From: Acholeplasmataceae bacterium
GTDB lineage: Bacteria > Bacillota > Negativicutes > Acidaminococcales > Acidaminococcaceae
Reading direction: 5' to 3'
Length of the DNA stretch: 5,079 bases
NCBI GenBank assembly: GCA_012719555.1
Contig: JAAYAE010000249.1
Span: 1 to 5,079, forward strand
Shown: positions 1-5,009 of the stretch, in pieces
How the letters are laid out: every line of letters starts with the position of its first letter
Numbering within the stretch: the first letter of the stretch is position 1
Notes under the pieces: generated by a model
The model's input: the letters and a program-made list of their open reading frames with translations, nothing else
What the model was told of the DNA's origin: nothing
Databases searched by the model: none
Program-made: the position numbers and the translations under genes

Positions 1-180
1 AAGAATACGAGGACCCCTTTAAGGGGTAGCGCGTAAACAATAGCCTCCTTGGAGGCAGCTAAAGTGGCAAGGGCATAGTAGCTTGAACAAAGTGAAAGCT
101 AGCGCCTTTAGACGCTAGCCGGCATTAGAGGCTTATAGCCTCAGAGCAAACCACCCGTTAGACGGGTGGTGCTGATTGAA
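1..180. other. Cluster of five hairpins, possible IS200/IS605 end or omega-RNA-like remnant
   Basis: No gene is recognisable here; the forward frames are broken by stops within the first 40 bases. What is visible is a run of short inverted repeats: 13-17 with 23-27 (ACCCC/GGGGT), 43-47 with 52-56 (GCCTC/GAGGC), 98-104 with 113-119 (GCTAGCG/CGCTAGC), 128-133 with 137-142 (GAGGCT/AGCCTC), and 150-158 with 162-170. The stems are G+C-rich while the flanks are AT-rich, and the stem sequences differ, so this is not a CRISPR array. Tandem hairpins ending in a strong palindrome about ten bases before a plain AT-rich junction resemble the right end of IS200/IS605 elements, where the tnpB 3' region doubles as omega-RNA. 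That identity is inference from shape; no transposase or TnpB residues can be read in the window. A stand-alone structured RNA is the alternative. The strand is not established. Confidence 0.42.
150..170. repeat. Perfect 9-bp palindrome with 3-base loop
   Basis: The arms ACCACCCGT (150-158) and ACGGGTGGT (162-170) are exact reverse complements around a TAG loop. Neither strand has a T-tract directly after the stem: the + side continues GCTGATTGAA and the - side TTGCTCTGAG. It is therefore a poor intrinsic terminator despite its stability. Its place at the right edge of the hairpin cluster fits a subterminal palindrome of the kind TnpA Y1 transposases recognise as single-stranded DNA, but this is not proven. 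Confidence 0.7.
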
Positions 181-272
181 AAAATACTGTATACATGAGA
201 AAAACGTTGAAAAAGCAGAATGTATGGTTTAAAATACAGAGGTAGTACGCCGATATAAAAAGAGTTTTACGG

Positions 273-300
273 TTGCTACAAACAAAAGTTAAGATAATAT
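273..300 (+). promoter_or_regulatory. Weak promoter candidate for the aminotransferase gene
   Basis: TTGCTA (273-278) and TAATAT (295-300), separated by 16 bases, each match four of six positions of the sigma-70/sigma-A consensus. The pair ends 21 bases before the start codon, which would leave a very short leader. GATAAT (293-298) is a better -10 on its own but lacks a -35 at a proper distance. The region 181-272 shows no better promoter by eye, so transcription could also enter from further upstream. Confidence 0.28.
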
Positions 301-321
301 ATTAATTATGAGGGGTGCTTT

Positions 322-1512
322 ATGAAAATTTCACAGCGTGTACAAGCTCTAACTACGTCTCCTATTAGGAGACTGTCTCCCTATGCGGCGGCAGCTAAGG
401 CTAAGGGTAAGAAAGTTTATCATCTCAATATAGGGCAGCCGGATATTGAGACACCTGAATTGTTTATGGACAGTATTCGTAAATTTGATGAAAAAGTTAT
501 TGCTTACAGTAATTCTAAGGGTGAAGAGTGTCTGGTAGATGCTATTAGCAAATACTACAAGGAATGGGATATGCCTTTTGAGCCGGCGGATATTTATGTT
601 ACCAACGGTGGATCCGAAGCTTTGCGCTTTGCTGTTTTGGCATTGTGTGATCCTGGAGACGAAATTTTAGTTTTTGAGCCGTTTTATGCTAACTATAATA
701 GTTTTGCCAGAGAGAATAATGTAATAATCAAGGCTATTCCTACCAGCGTAGAAAATGGGTATCATTTGCCGGAGGAAAAAGTAATTGAAGCTGCTATTAC
801 ACCTAAAACAAGAGCTATTTTACTTACTAATCCAAGTAATCCCACAGGAGTTGTCTATAGTAAAGAAGAGATGGAAATCATTGCCCGCTTAGTATGCAAA
901 TATGATTTGGGTTTAATTTCCGATGAAGTTTACCGTGAGTTTGTTTATGATGGTAAATATATTAGTTTTGGAACTATGCCGGAAGTTTTGGATAATCTTA
1001 TAATTATAGATTCGGTATCTAAGCGCTATAGTGCTTGTGGTGCAAGAATTGGCTGCATTATTTCTAAAAATGCGCAATTTCAGCAACAAATACTGAAATG
1101 CTGCCAAGCTAGATTATGTAGTCCTATTTTGGAACAAGTCGGTGCTACGGCTTTGTATTCTACACCAACGTCTTATTTGGACGCAGTTAATAAAGAATAT
1201 AAAAAACGTAGAGATACTATTAAGGCCGCGTTGGAAAAACTTCCGGGTGTCACTTCTTCCAATCCTAAAGGTGCTTTTTACCTGATGGTTAAATTGCCTG
1301 TGGATGATGCTGAAAAGTTTGCTATTTGGTTGCTGGAGAGCTTTGATGTTAATGGTGAAACGGTAATGTTCGCACCGGGTAATGGGTTTTACAGTACACC
1401 GGGTTGTGGTATAGACGAAGCACGTTTAGCATATGTTTTAAAATGCGAGGATATAGAAAAGGCCATTGCTATTTTAGGCGAAGGTTTGAAAGTTTATCCG
1501 GGCAGAAAATAA
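322..1512 (+). CDS. PLP-dependent aminotransferase, class I/II (fold type I)
   Basis: A 396-residue cytosolic aminotransferase of the AspB/COG0436 type, which moves an amino group between an amino acid and a 2-oxo acid using pyridoxal phosphate. Visible motifs in order: the substrate-loop IGQPDIETP (37-45); GGSEA (96-100) at the cofactor phosphate; the conserved FEPFYANY (118-125); NPSNPTG (170-176), whose N173 contacts the cofactor; D201 and Y204 in ISDEVYREF; the Schiff-base lysine K234 in SVSKRYSACGARIG, with phosphate-binding R242; and the substrate-carboxylate arginine R368 in DEARLAYV. The length is normal for the family and nothing is missing. The ATG at 322 is preceded by AGGGG (311-315) at good distance. 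No signal peptide or membrane segment is seen. The amino-acid preference cannot be read from sequence alone (aspartate, alanine, aromatic and others all occur in this family), so no gene symbol is given. It is apparently monocistronic, closed by the terminator at 1528. Confidence 0.93.
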   Translation: MKISQRVQALTTSPIRRLSPYAAAAKAKGKKVYHLNIGQPDIETPELFMDSIRKFDEKVIAYSNSKGEECLVDAISKYYKEWDMPFEPADIYVTNGGSEALRFAVLALCDPGDEILVFEPFYANYNSFARENNVIIKAIPTSVENGYHLPEEKVIEAAITPKTRAILLTNPSNPTGVVYSKEEMEIIARLVCKYDLGLISDEVYREFVYDGKYISFGTMPEVLDNLIIIDSVSKRYSACGARIGCIISKNAQFQQQILKCCQARLCSPILEQVGATALYSTPTSYLDAVNKEYKKRRDTIKAALEKLPGVTSSNPKGAFYLMVKLPVDDAEKFAIWLLESFDVNGETVMFAPGNGFYSTPGCGIDEARLAYVLKCEDIEKAIAILGEGLKVYPGRK

Positions 1513-1527
1513 TTTTTAGAAAAACAA

Positions 1528-1580
1528 AAAAGGCTGGAATAAATCACGTCGATAGTGGTTTGTTCCGGCCTTTTATTTTT
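1528..1580. terminator. Long bidirectional intrinsic terminator between convergent genes
   Basis: Bases 1528-1547 pair continuously with 1555-1574: a 20-bp stem including three G-U pairs (1535/1567, 1540/1562, 1544/1558), with a 7-base loop at 1548-1554. On the + strand the stem runs into TTTT-A-TTTTTTT, ending the aminotransferase transcript 15 bases after its stop codon. On the - strand the A-rich flank at 1519-1531 reads as a T-tract, so the same hairpin can end the tRNA-Gly transcript, whose CCA end lies at 1582. A shared terminator is the simplest reading of this convergent pair. Confidence 0.88.
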
Positions 1581-1581
1581 T

Positions 1582-1656
1582 TGGAGCGGAAGACGAGATT
1601 CGGACTCGCGACACCTTGCTTGGGAAGCAAGTGCTCTACCCCTGAGCTACATCCGC
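1582..1656 (-). tRNA. tRNA-Gly (anticodon CCC), CCA encoded
   Basis: Read on the minus strand this folds as a 75-nt cloverleaf including the encoded CCA. The acceptor stem starts GCGGATG, the D arm is GCTC-AGGGGTA-GAGC, the anticodon arm CTTGC-TTCCCAA-GCAAG, the variable loop GTGTC, and the T arm GCGAG-TCCGAAT-CTCGT, followed by CTTCCGC, discriminator U73 and CCA. The anticodon CCC (complement of 1622-1624) reads GGG codons, and U73 fits bacterial glycine tRNAs. Two departures from the norm are visible. Position 6 (complement of 1651) faces position 67 (complement of 1591) as U-U, breaking the acceptor stem. The T loop has C at position 55 (complement of 1603) where U, later pseudouridine, is nearly universal. 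All other stems and the invariant U8, A14, G18, G19, C56 and A58 are intact, so it is probably functional, though a decaying copy is possible. Confidence 0.93.
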
Positions 1657-1674
1657 ACTAGTGGTACAGTAGAA

Positions 1675-1703
1675 ATGATACCATAATATCGCCTATTTTG
1701 CAA
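1675..1703 (-). promoter_or_regulatory. Promoter of the tRNA-Gly gene
   Basis: On the minus strand, TTGCAA (1703-1698) is followed after exactly 17 bases by TATCAT (1680-1675), matching the sigma-A consensus at four and five of six positions. Transcription would begin near 1668, about a dozen bases before the mature tRNA 5' end at 1656, a usual distance for a tRNA gene. Confidence 0.6.
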
Positions 1704-1723
1704 TTCTATTTTTGGTGTATAAT
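1695..1723 (+). promoter_or_regulatory. Promoter candidate for the radical-SAM activase gene
   Basis: A perfect TATAAT lies at 1718-1723, with a start site expected near 1730 and a leader of about 30-40 bases. The -35 is poor: TTTTGC (1696-1701) at 16 bases or ATTTTG (1695-1700) at 17. Its -35 zone overlaps the -35 of the tRNA promoter on the other strand (1698-1703), so the two polymerases may compete. No NrdR-box-like palindrome is seen here. Confidence 0.5.
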
Positions 1724-1770
1724 AGTTAAGAAATGACTTTATTTTACAAGTAGGGAGAAGTGTGAGAAAC

Positions 1771-2463
1771 ATGAAAATTTTTGGACTGCAAAAATTAACT
1801 TTGTTAGATTATCCTGGAAAGGTGGCCTGTACGGCATTTACCGGTGGGTGTAATTTTTGTTGCCCATTTTGCCATAACGCTTCTTTAGTTGTGAATCCTG
1901 ATGTTAGTTACGCCATGGAAGAAACAGAACTTTTGGCCTTTTTGCGAAAAAGAGAACCTGTTTTGGATGGTATATGTATAAGCGGTGGAGAACCATTGTT
2001 GCAGCCTAATATAGAGCTTCTCATAGCTCGTATCAAAGATATAGGACTAAGTGTTAAGCTAGACACTAATGGAAGCTTCCCGGCTCTTCTGAGGCGTTTA
2101 ATTGAGCACAAACTAGTTGATTATGTAGCTATGGATATAAAAAACTCCAAAGAAAATTATTTTAAAACTAGTGGTACGGATAAAGTGCCGCTAAAAAATA
2201 TGGAAGAAAGTGCAGAACTTTTAATGAGTCATGTAGTACCCTATGAATTTCGCACTACGGTAGTGCGAGAATTGCACACAGCCGATGATTTTGTCGCTAT
2301 TGGAAAATGGCTTAGTAAAGATTCCCCTTATTTTCTGCAAAATTTTGTGGACTCAGGAGATTTAATTGGGGAAAATTTTAGCGCTTACCACAAAAGTGAA
2401 ATGGAAATTTTCGTGCAAATACTACGAAAGACTATGAAATTCGTGGAATTACGCGGAATTTAA
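1771..2463 (+). CDS. nrdG: Anaerobic ribonucleoside-triphosphate reductase activating protein (radical SAM, NrdG2 type)
   Basis: A radical-SAM activase that should cleave S-adenosylmethionine with a 4Fe-4S cluster and put the glycyl radical on NrdD, encoded just downstream. Numbered from the ATG at 1771 (230 aa), the N-terminus has the family signature GLQKLTLLDYPGK, then the cluster motif CNFCCPFC with C27, C31 and C34 as CxxxCxxC ligands, SGGEPLLQ (71-78) near SAM, KLDTNG (96-101), the strand YVAMDIK (118-124), FRTTVV (160-165) and the C-terminal FVELRG. This pattern and the ~230-residue length fit the NrdG2 (TIGR02495) branch rather than the shorter E. coli NrdG. Start choice is uncertain: GGAG at 1754-1757 lies 4 bases before a GTG at 1762 (233 aa) and 13 before the ATG at 1771; the family N-terminus favours ATG. 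It is transcribed separately from nrdD, and its stop is followed by a regulated promoter. The activase could in principle serve another glycyl-radical enzyme, but the neighbour makes NrdD most likely. Confidence 0.9.
   Translation: MKIFGLQKLTLLDYPGKVACTAFTGGCNFCCPFCHNASLVVNPDVSYAMEETELLAFLRKREPVLDGICISGGEPLLQPNIELLIARIKDIGLSVKLDTNGSFPALLRRLIEHKLVDYVAMDIKNSKENYFKTSGTDKVPLKNMEESAELLMSHVVPYEFRTTVVRELHTADDFVAIGKWLSKDSPYFLQNFVDSGDLIGENFSAYHKSEMEIFVQILRKTMKFVELRGI
2250..2268. repeat. 19-base near-perfect palindrome inside the activase gene
   Basis: TCGCACTAC (2250-2258) and GTAGTGCGA (2260-2268) are exact reverse complements around a single G. The segment encodes the conserved FRTTVVRE region, so codon constraint may partly explain it. 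No function is evident. Confidence 0.75.
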
Positions 2464-2476
2464 TTTATTTACAATA

Positions 2477-2492
2477 CCGCTATATATAGTAT
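2477..2492. promoter_or_regulatory. NrdR box 1 (distal)
   Basis: CCGCTATATATAGTAT agrees with the NrdR-box consensus ACACWATATATWGTGT at 13 of 16 positions, and its central ten bases (CTATATATAG, 2480-2489) are a perfect palindrome. NrdR is the ATP-cone, zinc-ribbon repressor of ribonucleotide reductase genes in bacteria. The centre lies 31 bp from that of box 2. The nrdR gene itself is not in the window. Confidence 0.78.
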
Positions 2493-2507
2493 TGATAAAA
2501 ATGAATA

Positions 2508-2523
2508 CTGCAATATATTGTGT
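2508..2523. promoter_or_regulatory. NrdR box 2 (proximal)
   Basis: CTGCAATATATTGTGT agrees with the NrdR-box consensus at 13 of 16 positions, with the perfect palindromic core CAATATATTG (2511-2520). It ends seven bases before the -35 element of the nrdD promoter. The 31-bp centre spacing places both boxes on the same face of the DNA, the known arrangement for cooperative NrdR binding. Confidence 0.8.
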
Positions 2524-2530
2524 TTTTCGC

Positions 2531-2558
2531 TTGACAAGATTTTTCAATGAATTATAAT
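2531..2558 (+). promoter_or_regulatory. Consensus promoter of nrdD
   Basis: A perfect TTGACA (2531-2536) and a perfect TATAAT (2553-2558) are separated by 16 bases. Transcription should start near 2565, giving a ~30-base leader. Such a strong core promoter next to two NrdR boxes suggests high potential expression held down by repression when nucleotides are plentiful. Confidence 0.87.
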
Positions 2559-2580
2559 AAGTGTTACAAGCGATAGACAA

Positions 2581-2598
2581 AGGAGAATGATTACTATG
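2581..2598 (+). promoter_or_regulatory. Ribosome binding site that decides the nrdD start
   Basis: AGGAG (2581-2585) is one base from an in-frame ATG at 2587, too close for initiation, and ten bases from the ATG at 2596. The second ATG is therefore preferred. It begins the protein MYKVMKRDGK, where ATP-cone proteins normally begin. Confidence 0.72.
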
Positions 2599-4968
2599 TA
2601 TAAGGTAATGAAAAGAGACGGAAAAGAAGTTAAATTCGACTTAGCGAAAATTGGCATTGCTATTCGTAAAGCATTTGATTCCGTAGATAGGCAGTATAAT
2701 CAAGATATTATTGATATGCTTGCCTTAAAAGTAACGGCAGACTATGAAAAGAAAATCAAAGATTCTTTAGTTACAGTAGAAGATATTCAAGACAGTGTTG
2801 AAGCCGTGCTTATTGCCGCTGATTACGCCGATGTGGCCAAGAGCTACATTTTATATAGAAAACAAAGAGAAAAAATTCGTAACATGAAATCCACTATTTT
2901 GGATTATAAAGAAATCGTGGACAGTTATGTGCATTTGACTGATTGGCGGGTAAAAGAAAATTCCACCGTTACCTATTCTGTTGGCGGTATGATTTTGAGT
3001 AATTCAGGTGCTATTACAGCTAATTACTGGCTAAGCGAGATTTATGATCAAGAAATAGCTAACGCACATAGAAATGCAGATATGCATCTGCATGATTTGT
3101 CCATGCTGACCGGTTATTGTGCAGGATGGTCTTTGAAGCAACTTATTCAAGAAGGTTTGGGCGGTATTCCCGGTAAAATAACTTCGGCACCGGCTAAACA
3201 TTTGGTTTCCTTATGCAATCAAATGGTAAACTTTTTGGGTATTATGCAAAACGAATGGGCAGGAGCTCAGGCTTTTTCCTCTTTTGATACCTATTTAGCT
3301 CCTTTTGTTAAATCGGATAATCTTTCCTATCGTGAAGTAAAGAAATGCATTGAAGCTTTTATTTATGGGGTAAATACGCCATCTCGTTGGGGTACTCAAG
3401 CTCCTTTTTCCAATGTTACCTTAGACTGGACAGTTCCCAATGATCTTGCAGAGCTTAATTGTATTGTTGGCGGCAAGGAAATGGATTTTAAATATAAAGA
3501 TTGTAAAAAAGAAATGGATATGGTAAATAGAGCCTTTATTGAAACTATGATTAGTGGCGACGCCAACGGCCGAGGTATCCAATATCCAATTCCCACATAC
3601 TCCATAACTAAAGATTTTGATTGGTCGGATACTGAGAACAATAAACTGTTATTTGAGATGACTTCTAAGTATGGCACACCATATTTTTCCAATTATATTA
3701 ACAGTGATATGGAACCTTCTGATGTGCGCAGCATGTGTTGTCGTTTGCGTTTGGATTTACGTGAGCTTCGTAAAAAATCCGGTGGATTTTTTGGCAGCGG
3801 TGAAAGCACAGGTTCAGTGGGTGTAGTGACTATCAATATGCCGCGTATTGCCTATCAGTCACAAAGTGAAGAGGAATTTTACCGTCGCTTGGACAAAATG
3901 ATGGATATTGCCGCTCGTTCTTTAAAAACTAAAAGGACGATAATCTCTCGTTTGCTGGAAGAAGGCTTATATCCTTACACCCGTCGCTACTTAAGTTCTT
4001 TTGACAATCATTTTTCTACTATTGGTCTTATTGGCATGAATGAAGCTTGCCTTAATGCTAACTGGATCCGCAAAGATTTAACCCATGAGGAAGCACAGGT
4101 ATTCACAAAAGCTGTTTTAAATCATATGCGTGAGCGGTTAGCTGACTACCAAGAAGAGTATGGTGATCTCTACAATCTGGAAGCAACACCGGCAGAATCA
4201 ACTTCCTATAGATTAGCTAAGCATGATGTTGAGCAATTCCCGGATATTATTACGGCTAGTGAACATGGTAAAACTCCATATTACACTAATAGCTCGCATT
4301 TGCCTGTCAGTTATACTGAGGATGTTTTTGCTGCTTTAGATATCCAAGATGAATTGCAAACTTTGTATACTTCCGGTACTGTTTTTCATGCTTTCTTAGG
4401 AGAAAAATTACCTTCCTGGCAGGCTGATGCGGCATTGGTACACAAAATTGCTGCTAACTATAAACTTCCATATTATACATTGTCACCTACATATTCAGTT
4501 TGTAAAAATCATGGCTATATTGCAGGCGAAGAATATATTTGCCCTGAATGCGGTGAAAAAACAGAGGTTTACAGTCGTATTACCGGTTATTATCGCCCGG
4601 TACAGAACTGGAATGAAGGTAAGGCCGAAGAATTTAAAGAACGCAAACTCTACGATATTTCTCGCTCTAAGCTGAAAAGTGAGGGACGCACTATTATTGC
4701 TAACAGTGAAAATGTTCTAGCAAGAGAGGGTAATCCAAACGACGTAGTTTTACTCTTTACAACTAGAACTTGTCCTAACTGCAAAATAGCCAAGGAATTT
4801 TTAGATAAAGCCAACATTAAGTATCAAGCCATAAACGCAGAAGAAAACATAAAACTGGTAGAGAAATATGGTGTGCAAAGTGCGCCTACACTGGTTACAG
4901 TAAACAGTGGTAATGTGCAGCAGTATGTTAATGCGTCTAATATTAAGAAGTACGCTGAGAATAAATAG
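2596..4968 (+). CDS. nrdD: Anaerobic (class III) ribonucleoside-triphosphate reductase with fused C-terminal glutaredoxin-like domain
   Basis: A 790-residue cytosolic glycyl-radical enzyme that reduces ribonucleoside triphosphates to deoxy forms without oxygen. Residues ~2-95 are an ATP cone (YKVMKRDGKEVKFD...), the allosteric on/off domain. The NRDD barrel follows: SNSGAITANYWLSEIYD (135-151), HLHDLSMLTGYCAGW (164-178) with the barrel cysteine C175, the loop RSMCCRLRLD (378-387) bearing the presumed thiyl cysteine (C381 or C382), and GLIGMNEA (477-484). A zinc site is formed by C636, H639, C649 and C652 (CKNH...CPEC). The glycyl radical is G664 in SRITGYYRP. Beyond the usual NrdD end, residues ~715-790 form a redoxin fold: VVLLFTTRTCPNC with the C726-C729 pair, and SAPTLV with the cis-proline P764. 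The fusion and CxxC suggest a thioredoxin/glutaredoxin-reduced enzyme rather than a formate-reduced one (inference). The gene has its own promoter and paired NrdR boxes. It is intact, with no frameshift. Confidence 0.95.
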   Translation: MYKVMKRDGKEVKFDLAKIGIAIRKAFDSVDRQYNQDIIDMLALKVTADYEKKIKDSLVTVEDIQDSVEAVLIAADYADVAKSYILYRKQREKIRNMKSTILDYKEIVDSYVHLTDWRVKENSTVTYSVGGMILSNSGAITANYWLSEIYDQEIANAHRNADMHLHDLSMLTGYCAGWSLKQLIQEGLGGIPGKITSAPAKHLVSLCNQMVNFLGIMQNEWAGAQAFSSFDTYLAPFVKSDNLSYREVKKCIEAFIYGVNTPSRWGTQAPFSNVTLDWTVPNDLAELNCIVGGKEMDFKYKDCKKEMDMVNRAFIETMISGDANGRGIQYPIPTYSITKDFDWSDTENNKLLFEMTSKYGTPYFSNYINSDMEPSDVRSMCCRLRLDLRELRKKSGGFFGSGESTGSVGVVTINMPRIAYQSQSEEEFYRRLDKMMDIAARSLKTKRTIISRLLEEGLYPYTRRYLSSFDNHFSTIGLIGMNEACLNANWIRKDLTHEEAQVFTKAVLNHMRERLADYQEEYGDLYNLEATPAESTSYRLAKHDVEQFPDIITASEHGKTPYYTNSSHLPVSYTEDVFAALDIQDELQTLYTSGTVFHAFLGEKLPSWQADAALVHKIAANYKLPYYTLSPTYSVCKNHGYIAGEEYICPECGEKTEVYSRITGYYRPVQNWNEGKAEEFKERKLYDISRSKLKSEGRTIIANSENVLAREGNPNDVVLLFTTRTCPNCKIAKEFLDKANIKYQAINAEENIKLVEKYGVQSAPTLVTVNSGNVQQYVNASNIKKYAENK

Positions 4969-4978
4969 AGTATATTTT

Positions 4979-5009
4979 AATGGGTGTCCGTATAAGGATA
5001 CCCATTTTT
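4979..5009 (+). terminator. Intrinsic terminator of nrdD
   Basis: AATGGGTGTCC (4979-4989) pairs with GGATACCCATT (4996-5006), an 11-bp stem with one G-U pair and a 6-base loop, running into a short T-tract (5005-5009). It lies ten bases after the nrdD stop codon and ends that transcript, so nrdD appears monocistronic. The remaining bases to 5079 are AT-rich with no gene or clear signal. Confidence 0.85.

Noticed and set aside
150..170. Intrinsic terminator for a gene to the left or right.
   Set aside because: No T-tract follows the stem on either strand within a usable distance.
1..180. CRISPR-like array of short palindromic repeats.
   Set aside because: The stems differ in sequence and spacing, so there is no repeated unit with variable spacers.
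241..252. GGTAGTACGCCG resembles the T-box antiterminator core (GGTGGTACCGCG, 9 of 12 positions), ahead of an aminotransferase gene.
   Set aside because: The three mismatches fall in the invariant part, there is no following terminator hairpin with T-tract before the gene, and no specifier stem is visible in 181-240.
1404..1661. 85-codon open frame on the + strand running from the aminotransferase 3' end across the terminator and tRNA.
   Set aside because: It overlaps a well supported gene out of frame, then the terminator hairpin and the antisense of the tRNA; the protein shows no family motif.
3396..3692. 98-codon minus-strand open frame, along with similar ones at 913-1107 and 1908-2111.
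   Set aside because: All lie antisense to intact conserved genes, have no promoter or ribosome site, and show no recognisable domain.
4427..4675. 82-codon + strand open frame within nrdD.
   Set aside because: It lies wholly inside the zinc-site and glycyl-radical coding region in another frame and has no ribosome site or motif.
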